64,000 bases of DNA from Ardenticatenaceae bacterium (GCA_020634245.1 JACKCC010000011.1:1-64000), one strand, 5' to 3'; counted from the stretch's first letter, positions 27,264 through 37,428 are shown. Notes: generated by a model not told the origin, from the sequence alone. Numbers and translations: made by a program.

Positions 27264-27821
27264 TCAAGCAAACTCAATATCCTCGACCGATGCCGTACTG
27301 TTGGTACGGCCCGGATAGCTAAGCCAGGTCATGGCAATGTTCAACTCACGGATAATATCGGCCGCTTCGATTTTGCTGCCATCCTCAAACGCCATCGTTC
27401 CCGTGGTGTGGGCGTCTTTGATGAGGGTGAGATCGTAGCCACGATCCAGCGCGCCATAGGCTGTGGCCCGAATGCACCAGTTTGTGGCCGCGCCGGCCAA
27501 GACAATGCGCGTTACACCGAACTGAGCCAGTGTTTCTTCCAGTGACGTTTGCTCAAACGATGAGTTGAACTGTTTGTCGATCCGGATTTCACCCTCGGCT
27601 GCGGCCAGTTCAGGCACTAACTGCCAATCTGGAGTGCCAAAGGCCAACTCATCATCCGTGTGCTGCACCCAAATGACCGGTACACCTTGCTTTCGCGCTT
27701 TGGCAACGGCCGTACCAATATTCCCAATGATGCGGGGAGCGTCCCAGGCATTTCGCATGACACCTACCTGCACATCCACTACTAAAAGAACTTGCTTATT
27801 TCCTTCTCGAATAGCTGCCAT
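27264..27821 (-). CDS. Isochorismatase-family cysteine hydrolase
   Basis: 185 aa with the catalytic triad visible: Asp in LLVVDVQVG, Lys in DKQFNSSF, and Cys in GAATNWCIRATA preceded by the family's cis-peptide region. Members hydrolyse amides, isochorismate or N-carbamoyl compounds; the substrate is not predictable. GGAG is seven bases before the ATG. Confidence 0.85.
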   Translation of the reverse strand: MAAIREGNKQVLLVVDVQVGVMRNAWDAPRIIGNIGTAVAKARKQGVPVIWVQHTDDELAFGTPDWQLVPELAAAEGEIRIDKQFNSSFEQTSLEETLAQFGVTRIVLAGAATNWCIRATAYGALDRGYDLTLIKDAHTTGTMAFEDGSKIEAADIIRELNIAMTWLSYPGRTNSTASVEDIEFA

Positions 27822-27913
27822 TTTTATTCTCCAATGCGATAGTTTATACGGATGGGTACGGCCGTGTCTATTGTTTCTCTGCCAACGCTAACACGGCACG
27901 CACAGATTGTTCC

Positions 27914-28375
27914 CTAAGCCTCATCATACGCTTTCTCAAGCGCTGCGACATCGAGCTTGACCATCTTCAGCATAGCGTCTATTACCGCCTGAACCTTCTG
28001 AGGATTCTCATCGCCGACGAGTTCCATGAAACGCCGCGGAACGATCTGCCAGGAAAGGCCGAACGGATCGGTAATCCAGCCACACTGAACCGGAGCGGCG
28101 CCGGCTCCCACCAGCTTATTCCAATATTCGTCAACTTCGGCCTGGCTATCACAGTCAACATAGAGTGAAAAGCCATCGGTAAATTGAAAGTGAGAGCCGC
28201 CGTTATAACCCATGAATTTTTGCCCGCCGATGACGAATTCAGCCGAAGTAACCGGGCCATCCTCCCCGGCGCGGGCGACATTCCTAATCTCTGAGTCCGG
28301 GAACGTTGCGGTGTAGAATGCTATTGCTTCCTCAAGCTGGTCGTTGAACATCAAAAACGGTGTGATTTTCGACAT
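27914..28375 (-). CDS. VOC-family protein, PhnB-like (3-demethylubiquinone methyltransferase-type fold)
   Basis: 153 aa with paired beta-alpha-beta-beta-beta units: KITPFLMFNDQLEEAIAFYTATFPDSEI at the start and GWITDPFGLSWQIVPRRF near the end. GAGGAG eight bases before ATG 28375 sets the start. This glyoxalase-like group usually lacks an assigned substrate. The 218 bases upstream are AT-rich and hold nothing recognised. Confidence 0.82.
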   Translation of the reverse strand: MSKITPFLMFNDQLEEAIAFYTATFPDSEIRNVARAGEDGPVTSAEFVIGGQKFMGYNGGSHFQFTDGFSLYVDCDSQAEVDEYWNKLVGAGAAPVQCGWITDPFGLSWQIVPRRFMELVGDENPQKVQAVIDAMLKMVKLDVAALEKAYDEA

Positions 28376-28593
28376 GTGTATGTCTCCTCTTATTGGCGAA
28401 TGTATAAAATATTTGGCGAGAAACGGCCGTATCCAGCAATGCCCAACTCGCTCCAACTTATGCTACGGAGCAGTGCCCCCTGAACATTTATGCTGTCAAC
28501 AGTTTCAGCAGTCAGAATTATAGAACAAATTTTCTATTTTGTCTATATTTATTTATAAAATTGTGTAAATTATTTGCTGCACCTTCTACTGCG

Positions 28594-29409
28594 TCAGGCA
28601 CGATCCGCTTGCAATGCCTGAATATACCGGGCGGCGGAACGGGAAACAGTCGTTTTCGCATCCTCCTTGACCACCCGCCCCCACCAGGCCCCGTAAATCC
28701 GGTCAAAAGCAAACGGCTCCACGGCGGCTACAATCTGTTCCACCTTGCGCGCCGGCAGCGGGATGAGGTTGGGATAGCTGTACATGAAACTCACAAAGCG
28801 CCGGTCAGAGACAACGGTGATGATGTCGCCAGTCAGCAAAACACCGCGCCCTTCGGCTCCGGCAGGCCAGTGCAGCATGGTGCCCCCGGCAAAATGGCCG
28901 CCGCCGCGAATCAGCGTCATTCCCGCCCATAGCAGCTTCGTCTCACCCTGCCAAAATTCAACGGCCGTATCCGGCCGCATCACCCACTCGCGGTCGGCGG
29001 CGTGCAGGTAAATGGGCGCGTCAAAAGCCCGGCTCCACTCGATCATCGTCGAGTAATAGTGCGGGTGAGAGATGGCAATGGCTTGGATACCGCCGAGATT
29101 GGTAACGGCCGTTACCGCAGCATCATCCAGCAGTGCCATACAATCCCAAAGCAGGTTGCCCTGCGGCGTCTGCACCAGCAGTGGCCGCTGGCCGATGGCA
29201 AACGATGGTTCTGTGCCGATGCCGGTTAACCGCGGCTCCTCCTCGCGAACAACGGTATGATGGTTGGTGCGCAGTTCAGCCAACGTCGTCCACTGCTGGC
29301 CGTCCCAGCCAATATACTGCCGTTCATCTTCACAAATTGGGCAGTGTTCGGGCGGATTTTCTGATGCCGGGAATTGGGTGCCGCAGGTCTGGCAAATATA
29401 AAAATTCAT
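28594..29409 (-). CDS. Metallo-beta-lactamase-fold protein with N-terminal zinc ribbon
   Basis: 271 aa. An N-terminal rubredoxin-like knuckle pair (C6, C9, C23, C26) is followed by an MBL fold. The canonical HxHxDH is reduced to SHPHYYS, while the later HFAGGT His and the TGD Asp remain, so one metal site is probably lost. The family acts as hydrolases or oxidoreductases. It is flanked by an M23 lipoprotein gene on the same strand (19 bases). Confidence 0.78.
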   Translation of the reverse strand: MNFYICQTCGTQFPASENPPEHCPICEDERQYIGWDGQQWTTLAELRTNHHTVVREEEPRLTGIGTEPSFAIGQRPLLVQTPQGNLLWDCMALLDDAAVTAVTNLGGIQAIAISHPHYYSTMIEWSRAFDAPIYLHAADREWVMRPDTAVEFWQGETKLLWAGMTLIRGGGHFAGGTMLHWPAGAEGRGVLLTGDIITVVSDRRFVSFMYSYPNLIPLPARKVEQIVAAVEPFAFDRIYGAWWGRVVKEDAKTTVSRSAARYIQALQADRA

Positions 29410-29428
29410 AAAAACACCTGTTTGTCAG

Positions 29429-31309
29429 TTAGTCAATTGGTTGATAAGCCATATCCACATCCAATGCTGCCATACTGCCCCCGCCGATATTGATTAGCAG
29501 CAAATCATCGTTGAGCGATACGACCCAGTTATCCTCCGTAAAAGGTTCCCGCGTGCCGCCGGTGAAAATGTGGGTCAACAGCGAATTTTGCTGGTCGATG
29601 GCATATAAAAAGAACTGCGTGGTGATGTCACTGCCGGTTTGCAATAACAGATACGGTTGGCCGTTGTGCAGCAGTAGACGCGACTCACCCGTACCCAGTT
29701 GGGCGTAAGAGCGCTCCCATTGCACCGTGCCATCGGCATTAAAAGCGATGAGGCGGCGGTCGCCTCGCTCCTGATGAGCGATGAGCGCGCCGCCATTGGG
29801 CAGGGCAACGGCGCTGCCCAATCCCATGAAGCTATGGGGTAACAGGTAAAGCCGTTCGGCCGTCATCGCCGTTGCGTCCAGGCGGTGAAGGCCATCGTCG
29901 GCGTACAACCAGATTTGGTCGCCAACGCTGAGGGGACGGCCGTTCATTGCCACCGGCCATTCTTGCAATCCAGAGTCAGTTAAGGAATAAATCGGCCCAT
30001 CACGACCGGAAACCGTCAAAATGAGACCGTCGGCTGTCAGTAGCCAGTCAAATGGCCGCTGCGCGATTTCCGCCTGCCACAAAATTGCGCCGCTGGGGGC
30101 AACGGCCGTTAACGCCTGCCGCACCGAAACCACCACACCGCCGCCGGGCAGGGGCAGCAGCAGCGGCGAACCCACCATGCCTAAATCAGTCTGCCACAGC
30201 GGCTCCTCCGCAATTGAAGTGGTTCCATCTTCCGATTCCAGCAGCGGATAAGCCGACAGCACGCCCAGGCGGTCGCCGGTGTACAGCAGCGGCCGCGCGG
30301 CATCAAACATGGCCATGGTCACCGTGTCGGTGAGCATCTGCTGCCAGCGCAGTTGGCCGTCACTTACGCCCAGGCCGATGAGTTCGTTGGCCTCTTTGAT
30401 GACGAACGTATTCTCGTCGATGAGGCCGATGTTTTGCGTGCCTTCGGTAATGAACGGCCGTGTCCACACCACCCCCTTCTCCGCCGCCATCCGCTTTTGC
30501 CAGATAAACTGCGAGGGCGGCAGCCAGCCTTGCTCGGCCGGGTCGGTGGGCCAATAGCCCGGCCCCGGTTCCTCTGGCATGTGGGTACGAATCTCAAAAT
30601 GGAGATGAGGCGGCGTGCGCGGCTCGCCGATTTCACCGATTTTTTGGCCGCGCAGCACACAATCACCGGCGCGCAGCGTCACGCTCGGCGGGTCCAGGTG
30701 GCCGTAAAAAGAGAGAACAGTGCTGCCGTCGCTAAACGTATGGCGGACGATGATGACACCCTTATCGCGCCCCCAACCGTTAGGGTCGGCATAGGTGACA
30801 CGGCCGTGCCCAATGGCGTAAACCGGCTTGCCAAAGTTGGAACGGCCGCCGCGCACTAACTGCCAATCCTCCCCGGCGTGGTACTGATCATACCGGCTGC
30901 GAAACTGGGCAAAACCGCGCCCGCCATAGCTGACATTGAGCGCATCCGGCGGGTCCAGTGGAAAATCAAGGGTATCGACGATACCACAGAGAGCATTTTC
31001 TTGCGGATCAGGAGGAGCAAGAATGGCGGCTTGGGGATCGCCGGTGACTTTGATGGGTACGGCCGTTGCCGTCGGCGTAAAGGTCGGCGTGGGAGATGGC
31101 GTTTGCGTGGGCGTGTTGGCGGGCTGTGGCGTTGCGGTGGCGGTGGGAACGGCCGTGTTGGTGATGACTAATGCGTCCCGGCTGTTTTGGGAAACGGCCG
31201 TTGATTCAACATCCTCCGCCGATCGACAACCGGCAAACAAAAACAACCCGGCTAAAAGGAAAACGGCCGTTTGTCGTCCGGCCAACCATTGACGCCATTG
31301 CCTACGCAT
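29429..31309 (-). CDS. M23-family peptidase-like lipoprotein with PQQ-type beta-propeller
   Basis: About 626 aa. A signal peptide with lipobox FAGC (Cys28) is followed by a Thr/Pro-rich cell-surface linker (about 45-95), an M23/LytM domain (GHGRVTYADPNGWG, SFYGHLDPP, PHLHFEIR carrying the metal ligands), and a C-terminal region of PQQ-like propeller blades (residues 290-620). ATG 31309 starts a better signal peptide than the longer ORF at 31348. It probably acts at the cell envelope on peptidoglycan. The linker-coding part alone carries four ACGGCCGT octamers. Confidence 0.82.
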   Translation of the reverse strand: MRRQWRQWLAGRQTAVFLLAGLFLFAGCRSAEDVESTAVSQNSRDALVITNTAVPTATATPQPANTPTQTPSPTPTFTPTATAVPIKVTGDPQAAILAPPDPQENALCGIVDTLDFPLDPPDALNVSYGGRGFAQFRSRYDQYHAGEDWQLVRGGRSNFGKPVYAIGHGRVTYADPNGWGRDKGVIIVRHTFSDGSTVLSFYGHLDPPSVTLRAGDCVLRGQKIGEIGEPRTPPHLHFEIRTHMPEEPGPGYWPTDPAEQGWLPPSQFIWQKRMAAEKGVVWTRPFITEGTQNIGLIDENTFVIKEANELIGLGVSDGQLRWQQMLTDTVTMAMFDAARPLLYTGDRLGVLSAYPLLESEDGTTSIAEEPLWQTDLGMVGSPLLLPLPGGGVVVSVRQALTAVAPSGAILWQAEIAQRPFDWLLTADGLILTVSGRDGPIYSLTDSGLQEWPVAMNGRPLSVGDQIWLYADDGLHRLDATAMTAERLYLLPHSFMGLGSAVALPNGGALIAHQERGDRRLIAFNADGTVQWERSYAQLGTGESRLLLHNGQPYLLLQTGSDITTQFFLYAIDQQNSLLTHIFTGGTREPFTEDNWVVSLNDDLLLINIGGGSMAALDVDMAYQPID

Positions 31310-31414
31310 AACAGATAAATTATCCTCATTTTTGCGCCCAGGCCACAAAAATCACCAGTCATTAATCCAAAAACCCGGCCGGGTGTGGCCGTATTGTTGA
31401 CAACTTACGTGCGT

Positions 31415-31476
31415 AGTGCCAGACACGGGCAGAACAGCCCGGTTTGCGCGATGCCTGAAGCCCTGTGCCTGGCACT
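31415..31476. repeat. Dispersed inverted repeat AGTGCCAGnCAC, copy 1
   Basis: AGTGCCAGACACGGGC and GCCCTGTGCCTGGCACT form the arms. Two more copies lie at 37366-37428 and 63107-63169, all intergenic and about 62 bases long. Confidence 0.85.
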
Positions 31477-31602
31477 TCTCCTAAATACGGCCAAATCATC
31501 CTCAAAAACGGAAACTCTTGTTAAAATACACGACAGGCGGCGCGGTCAGGAGACCAGCCACAGCGAGAAAACAACTTTATCAGCTCAACAAGCGGGGTGA
31601 CC

Positions 31603-33039
31603 ATGAAAGTTACGCAACTTCTACCCAAAAAGACCAAAATCGTTTGCACCATCGGCCCGGCATCAGAATCGCAGACTGTGTTGGAACAAATGATAGCCAG
31701 CGGGATGAACATCGCCCGCATCAATTTCGCTCACGGCGATTTCGACGGCCATCGCCAGGTTATCGCCAACGTCCGCGCCGCGGCCAAAGCTATCGGCTGC
31801 CGCGTCTCCATTTTTGGCGATTTGCCCGGCCCCAAAATGCGAATCGGCAAACTGGCCAAAGAGCCAATTTTCCTGGAAAAAGGGCAGCCCTTCATTCTGC
31901 AAGCCGAACCCATCGTCGGCGACGAACAGCATGTCTCCATGAGTTTTCGGGAACTGCCGCACGTGGTACAACCAGGTGACCAAATTTTTCTCAATGACGG
32001 CTATTTGCAGTTAGAAGTGAAGCGGGTAGAAGACCAGGCCGTCCACTGCCAGGTGGTGGTAGGAGGCGAACTACGTTCGCACAAAGGTATTAATCTGCCT
32101 GACATCAATCTGGGCATCAGCGCCTTTACTGAAGACGATGCCCAATACCTGAAATTTGCCGCCGAACAGCAGTTGGACGGCGTCAGCCAATCCTTTGTGG
32201 AATCGGCGGCCGATATTGAAGCGGTCCGTCAGGCAGCCAAAGTGATGAATTACGATCCGCTGATCATCGCCAAGATTGAGCGGTCGCGGGCGTTGACCAA
32301 TCTCAAATCAATTCTGGAAGCGGCTGATGGCATCATGGTCGCCCGCGGTGATTTGGGGGTGGAAATTCCCATTGAGCGCATTGCCGGGACGCAAAAGTGG
32401 ATCATCGATCAGGCCAATCTGTACGGTAAGCCAGTTATCACGGCCACACAAATGCTGGAATCGATGATTGATCATAACCGCCCCACCCGCGCCGAGGCCA
32501 CAGACGTGGCCAACGCCATCCTGGATGGCACAGATTGTGTGATGTTGTCAGCAGAAACGGCCGTTGGCCAATTCCCGGTTGAATCCGTCGCCGTCATGTC
32601 CCGCATCGCCCATGAGACGGAAAGCAGCTCGCCCATCGTTGGTGTGGCAAATTTATTGGAAGTGCAGCAGGCCAGCGGTGAAATCACCCGTAATGATCTC
32701 ATTTCGTTCAACATCTTCCAAAGTGCCAAAACCTTGAATCCCGACATCGTTTTTGTGCCCAGCGCCAGCGGGGCGACGGCCCGGCGCGTCACCCGTTTCC
32801 GCCTGCCACAGTGGATTGTCGGCATCTGCCTGGACGAAAAAACTTGCCAGCGGCTGCAATTTATGTACGGCATCTACCCGGTCTACATCCGGGCCAATCC
32901 GATTAGCTGGCCCCATTTCGCCCAAAGCTGGCTGGCCGAGCGTCAAATTGATGGTGACTTGGTGCTGGTCATCGAAGGCGGCGGCACGATGAAGGCCGGT
33001 GACACGACCCGGCTGGATATTATTGATTTGACCCGATAA
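31603..33039 (+). CDS. pyk: Pyruvate kinase
   Basis: Converts PEP and ADP to pyruvate and ATP, the last step of glycolysis. 478 aa, with TKIVCTIGPAS at the N-terminus, substrate lysine in IIAKIERSRAL, MVARGDLGVEIP, and KPVITATQMLESM. The C-terminal allosteric domain is present but short (VFVPSASGATARRVTRFR). ATG 31603 has GGGGTG upstream; a GTG two codons earlier is in frame. It stands alone, opposite in strand to PEP carboxykinase 1.3 kb away. Confidence 0.92.
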   Translation: MKVTQLLPKKTKIVCTIGPASESQTVLEQMIASGMNIARINFAHGDFDGHRQVIANVRAAAKAIGCRVSIFGDLPGPKMRIGKLAKEPIFLEKGQPFILQAEPIVGDEQHVSMSFRELPHVVQPGDQIFLNDGYLQLEVKRVEDQAVHCQVVVGGELRSHKGINLPDINLGISAFTEDDAQYLKFAAEQQLDGVSQSFVESAADIEAVRQAAKVMNYDPLIIAKIERSRALTNLKSILEAADGIMVARGDLGVEIPIERIAGTQKWIIDQANLYGKPVITATQMLESMIDHNRPTRAEATDVANAILDGTDCVMLSAETAVGQFPVESVAVMSRIAHETESSSPIVGVANLLEVQQASGEITRNDLISFNIFQSAKTLNPDIVFVPSASGATARRVTRFRLPQWIVGICLDEKTCQRLQFMYGIYPVYIRANPISWPHFAQSWLAERQIDGDLVLVIEGGGTMKAGDTTRLDIIDLTR

Positions 33040-33043
33040 GTTG

Positions 33044-33071
33044 TGCGTCATGCGTTGTAACGCATGACGCA
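33044..33071. repeat. Hairpin TGCGTCATGCGT / ACGCATGACGCA
   Basis: A perfect 12-bp stem with a 4-base loop just after the pyruvate kinase stop, followed by another half copy (ATGACGCATGA at 33079). It resembles the 13449 element and may serve as a transcript end, though no T-run follows. Confidence 0.7.
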
Positions 33072-33115
33072 TGACAAAATGACGCATGAGATTATTTTTC
33101 AACAAGGAACACATC

Positions 33116-34315
33116 ATGACCTTTAATTTTGACCAGGAAATTGACCGTAAGGGAACCAACAGCATTAAATGGGAATTGGAGCCGCAAGATTATGACATGC
33201 AGCAAAATCCTGATGCCGGACGGCTGCTGCCGTTGTGGGTGGCTGACATGGATTTTGCTGTGCCGCCGGCGGTGGTGGACGCGCTGGTAAAACGGGCCGA
33301 ACATGGGCTTTTTGGCTACAGCATGCCGATGGATTCGTATTACGAAACAGTAATTGATTGGCATAAACGGCGTTACGGCCGTTCCCTCGCAAAAGAGTGG
33401 ATCGTCCTCACCCCCGGCGTGGTCCCCGCCCTAAACATGATCGTGCAATCCTTCATCCAGCCCGGCGACAAGGTGCTGATCCAGCGGCCCGTTTACTATC
33501 CATTCTTCAGCGCCATCGAAAATCATGGCGGCGAGATTGTCTCCAATAATTTGGTGTATGCGAACGGCCGTTACACCATGGATTTCGCCGATTTAGCCCA
33601 AAAAACCGCCGATCCGGCCGTGAAAATGGCCATCCTGTGCAGCCCTCACAATCCGGTCGGCCGCGTCTGGACCGCCGACGAACTGCGCCAATTTGGCCAG
33701 ATTTGCCTGGAAAACAATGTCCTGGTCGTCTCCGACGAAATCCACTGTGACCTGATCATGCCCGGCCACAACTTCACTTCTTTTGCCAGCATCAGCGCAG
33801 AATTTGAGCAGAAGAGCATCGTCTGCACCGCCCCCAGCAAAACGTTCAATCTGGCTGGGCTGCATACCTCCAATATCATCATCCCCGATGAAGAGATGCG
33901 CGAGCGCGTCAAACAAACGATGGACAAACAGCGAATGCCGGGCGCCAATCCGTTTGGGCTGGCGGCTACGGAGGCGGCTTACAAACACGGGGAGGAATGG
34001 TTAACGGCCGTTATCGACTACATCGCCGACAATAACAAATTCGTGGCCGCCTACCTGGCCGAGCATTTACCCCAACTGCGCCCCATCCCGCTGGAAGGCA
34101 CTTACCTGCTCTGGATTGATTGTCATGGATTGGAATTAGACCCGGCGGCCCGGCGCCAACTGCTGCTCAACCAGGCCCATATTTTCCTCGATGCCGGCGA
34201 GTGGTTTGGCCCGGAAGGGGAAATGTTCGAGCGGGTGAATCTGGCCTGCCCCCGTTCGGTATTGGTAGAGATGTTGGAGCGGGTGGTAACGGCCGTGCAA
34301 CAAAAAAGTGGGTGA
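33116..34315 (+). CDS. PatB/MalY-type PLP-dependent C-S lyase (cystathionine beta-lyase)
   Basis: Cleaves the C-S bond of cystathionine or related cysteine conjugates, using PLP. 399 aa fold-type I enzyme: LPLWVADMDFAVPP near residue 40, VVSDEIHCDLI with the PLP Asp, and Schiff-base lysine in APSKTFNLAGLHTSN, all typical of MalY/PatB. AAGGA lies before ATG 33116; the ORF extends ten codons upstream without a better site. Confidence 0.87.
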   Translation: MTFNFDQEIDRKGTNSIKWELEPQDYDMQQNPDAGRLLPLWVADMDFAVPPAVVDALVKRAEHGLFGYSMPMDSYYETVIDWHKRRYGRSLAKEWIVLTPGVVPALNMIVQSFIQPGDKVLIQRPVYYPFFSAIENHGGEIVSNNLVYANGRYTMDFADLAQKTADPAVKMAILCSPHNPVGRVWTADELRQFGQICLENNVLVVSDEIHCDLIMPGHNFTSFASISAEFEQKSIVCTAPSKTFNLAGLHTSNIIIPDEEMRERVKQTMDKQRMPGANPFGLAATEAAYKHGEEWLTAVIDYIADNNKFVAAYLAEHLPQLRPIPLEGTYLLWIDCHGLELDPAARRQLLLNQAHIFLDAGEWFGPEGEMFERVNLACPRSVLVEMLERVVTAVQQKSG

Positions 34316-34367
34316 TTGGTCCAAACCAACCACCCACATAAACCAACTAGCCAACTAACCAACAAGC

Positions 34368-36008
34368 CTACATTTTCGGCCCAGCCGCCCGAACTTCCGG
34401 CGGACACTCCGGCGCGTACTTCTTGAAATTATCCACAAAACGCGCCGCCAGGCTGCGATACTTACTCATATAATCCTTTTCACTCGACCACGCCTGCGCC
34501 GGATACAACACATCCTCCGGCACGTTGGGGCAGCTTTTCGGCACTTCAAAGCCAAAAATCGGATCTGTATAATATTCAACATTATCCAGTTCGCCGTTCA
34601 GCGCCGCATTTAGCAAAGCCCGCGTGTATTTGATGCTGATTCGTTTACCCACGCCGTAAGCGCCGCCCGTCCAGCCCGTGTTCAGCAGCCAGCAGGTTAC
34701 GCCATACCGTTCCACCTTCCGCCGCAGCAAATCGGCATAAAACATCGGGTGATGGACCATGAACGGCGCACCAAAGCAGGCGCTAAACGTAATCTGCGGC
34801 TCTTCACCCAGGCCAACTTCTGTACCGCCTACCTTCGACGTGTAGCCGGAAATAAAATGGTACATCGCCTGCTCCGATGACAGCCGGGAAATTGGCGGCA
34901 GCACACCCTGAGCATCGCAAGTCAGGAAAATGATATTCTTGGGATGGCCGCCCCGCTTATCCGGCAGTGCATTGCCAATGTATTCCAGCGGATACGAAGC
35001 TCGCGTATTTTCCGTCAGTGACGGATCGTCCAGGTCGATCAACCGCGTTACCGGATCGTAAACCACGTTCTCCAAAATCGTGCCAAACCGTTCTGTGCAG
35101 GCGTAAATCTCCGGCTCGGCCGTCGGCGAGAGACGGATGACCTTGGCATAACAGCCGCCTTCAAAATTAAACACGCCGTCATCACTCCAGCCATGTTCGT
35201 CGTCGCCAATTAAGTGGCGGCTGGGATCAGCCGACAGCGTAGTCTTGCCTGTGCCCGATAAACCAAAGAACAACCCCACATCGCCATCATCACCCTGGTT
35301 AGCCGAACAGTGCATCGTCATCACGCCTTCCAACGGCAGCAGGTAGTTCATCACCGTGAAGATGGATTTCTTGATTTCACCGCTGTATGCCGAGTCGCCA
35401 ATAATAGCAATGCGCTGGGCAAAATTGAGCAGGATAAACGTGCTGGTGCGTGTGCCATCAATCGACTCAAACGCTTTGAAGGATGGCACACAGATAACCG
35501 TGAAATCAGGTACATGCTGCCGATATTCTTCCCGCGATTGCGGCAGAATGAACATATTGCGGGCAAAATGGCTGTGCCAGGCATATTCGGAAATGATACG
35601 TACCGGCAGGCGGTATTCTGGATCAGCCCCGGCATAGGCATCCTGCACAAACAAATCTCGCCCCTGCAAGTAACCTTGCAGCCGATTGTACACCTCGTTG
35701 AACTGTTCCGGACTGATGGGTCGATTGTATTCACCCCACCAAATATTTTCCTCACTCTCCGCTTCACGGACGACGAATTTGTCCTGGGCGGCGCGGGCTG
35801 AATGCTTGCCCGTATTCACCAGCATGGCCCCCATTTTGGTCGTCCGGCCCTCGCCGCGAAAGACGATTTCTTCATACAATGCTTCTGTTGGCAGGTTCCA
35901 GTAGACCTGCCGCCAGTTGCGCAGCCCGTGGTTTTCCAGGTCGTAATCGCTCTTTAAGGCAGAAGCCTGACCCTCTGCCGGCGTTTTGATATTCAGTATG
36001 TTGTTCAT
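34368..36008 (-). CDS. pckA: Phosphoenolpyruvate carboxykinase (ATP)
   Basis: Interconverts oxaloacetate plus ATP with PEP plus CO2. 546 aa, full length; P-loop FFGLSGTGKTTLSAD at about 247-261, the metal-binding LIGDDEHGW, and the kinase-2 region FNFEGGCYAKVI are all present. Start ATG 36008 overlaps the stop of the upstream aminotransferase (ATGA), so the two are translationally coupled; a TTG two codons upstream is less likely. Together they link aspartate to oxaloacetate and PEP. Confidence 0.95.
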   Translation of the reverse strand: MNNILNIKTPAEGQASALKSDYDLENHGLRNWRQVYWNLPTEALYEEIVFRGEGRTTKMGAMLVNTGKHSARAAQDKFVVREAESEENIWWGEYNRPISPEQFNEVYNRLQGYLQGRDLFVQDAYAGADPEYRLPVRIISEYAWHSHFARNMFILPQSREEYRQHVPDFTVICVPSFKAFESIDGTRTSTFILLNFAQRIAIIGDSAYSGEIKKSIFTVMNYLLPLEGVMTMHCSANQGDDGDVGLFFGLSGTGKTTLSADPSRHLIGDDEHGWSDDGVFNFEGGCYAKVIRLSPTAEPEIYACTERFGTILENVVYDPVTRLIDLDDPSLTENTRASYPLEYIGNALPDKRGGHPKNIIFLTCDAQGVLPPISRLSSEQAMYHFISGYTSKVGGTEVGLGEEPQITFSACFGAPFMVHHPMFYADLLRRKVERYGVTCWLLNTGWTGGAYGVGKRISIKYTRALLNAALNGELDNVEYYTDPIFGFEVPKSCPNVPEDVLYPAQAWSSEKDYMSKYRSLAARFVDNFKKYAPECPPEVRAAGPKM

Positions 36009-37222
36009 AGCCAATCCCTGATCATTCTCCGGTCGCCAATGTAAATTTCATTGGGCGCGTTCGGATCTAATGCCCATTTCATCCGCTTGACGCCTTCCAG
36101 GATTTCCTTGACCGCGCCGGCATAGCTAAGGCGCAGATAACCTTCCATGCCAAACGATGCGCCGGGCACGGTCACGACCAGTGCTTTATCCAGTAGGAAT
36201 TGGGCCAGCTTGATGGAGTCTTTCTCATAAGCCCGGAAATCGGCCAGACAGTAAAAAGTACCGTTTGGTTTAGGAGTGATGACATCGGTAAAGGAACGCA
36301 TTTCCTGCATCATGACGTCACGGTTGTTTTGAATGGTCAGCCGCAAATTTTCGGTGACACTTTGCATACCGGTCAGCGCGCCTTCCGCGGCTGCCTGGTT
36401 AAGAACCGGCGGGCAAGAAGTAATCTGGCTCTGCACGTTCCCCATAACTTTGGACATCTCACGTGGGGCAATAGACCAGCCAATACGGAAGCCAGTCATC
36501 CCGTACAACTTGGAAACGCCGTTGACCACCAAAACGTGAGTGTTCTCAATGTCTTTGCTGGTAAAACGATAGCCGGGAGCCGCTTCCATGCCGTCAAATA
36601 CCAGCTTGTGATAGATATCATCCATGATGAGGTAGATGCCGCGTTTTTCGCAGATTTCTACTACAGCAGCGACGAAATCAGCCGAATAAATGTAACCGGA
36701 TGGGTTGTTAGGGCTGTTGAGAATGACGGCTTTGGTGTAGGAGCTAAGCACATCTTCAAATTCCTGGATGGTCGGCTGGAAGGTGCCATCTTCCGGCTTG
36801 ACGATAACGGGTACACCATAAACCATGCTCACCATTTCGGGATAACTGACCCAATACGGGGCAAATACTACGACTTCATCTTGTGGGTTGATGATGCTGA
36901 AGAGAATGTTGTAGATGGACTGCTTGGCTCCAGTAGAAATAACAATATTTTCCGGGGCGACTAAACGGCCGTAATTCTCCTCCGTGTAACGAATAATAGC
37001 CTTCTTCAGTGAAGGCATACCATCAGTGGGAACATACTTGATATCTCCGGCGCGCAACTTGGCCGCCGACCCCAAAATCGCCGTAATCGGCGCTTTATTT
37101 TTGGGCTCGCCGCCACCAAGGTGCACCACCGGCTCTCCCTTCGCCCGTAAACGTGCTGCCGCATCGTTCAACTTAAGCGTCGGGGACTCTGGAATAGAGC
37201 TTGCTAGCCGACTTATACTCAT
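36005..37222 (-). CDS. Aspartate-type aminotransferase (class I/II)
   Basis: Transfers an amino group between an amino acid and a 2-oxo acid with PLP. 405 aa with the class Ib pattern: GGGEPKNKAP near the N-terminus, SPNNPSGYIY, and Schiff-base lysine in VNGVSKLYGMTGFRIGW. ATG 37222 is preceded by GAGGAGG at a somewhat long spacing. Overlap with pckA suggests aspartate is deaminated to oxaloacetate, which PckA turns into PEP. Confidence 0.88.
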   Translation of the reverse strand: MSISRLASSIPESPTLKLNDAAARLRAKGEPVVHLGGGEPKNKAPITAILGSAAKLRAGDIKYVPTDGMPSLKKAIIRYTEENYGRLVAPENIVISTGAKQSIYNILFSIINPQDEVVVFAPYWVSYPEMVSMVYGVPVIVKPEDGTFQPTIQEFEDVLSSYTKAVILNSPNNPSGYIYSADFVAAVVEICEKRGIYLIMDDIYHKLVFDGMEAAPGYRFTSKDIENTHVLVVNGVSKLYGMTGFRIGWSIAPREMSKVMGNVQSQITSCPPVLNQAAAEGALTGMQSVTENLRLTIQNNRDVMMQEMRSFTDVITPKPNGTFYCLADFRAYEKDSIKLAQFLLDKALVVTVPGASFGMEGYLRLSYAGAVKEILEGVKRMKWALDPNAPNEIYIGDRRMIRDWL

Positions 37223-37365
37223 TGGGTAAAAAACCTCCTCAAACAAATTCCTCATACGATACAATGACCAACAAACTTACGGAAGTTGTAAAAAGCACCT
37301 TCCATTAGTGATGTTTGTCACATATTTGAATGATTTTGTAAGGTTGAAAATGATGATTTACTTCA

Positions 37366-37428
37366 AGTGCCAGGCACGGGGCGCATCATGTGAGGCAAAA
37401 CAAGACTGTTCGCCCCATGCCTGGCACT
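37366..37428. repeat. Dispersed inverted repeat AGTGCCAGGCAC, copy 2
   Basis: AGTGCCAGGCACGGGGCG and CGCCCCATGCCTGGCACT form 17-18-base arms with one mismatch. It lies between the aroF 3' end and the aminotransferase start. Confidence 0.85.
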
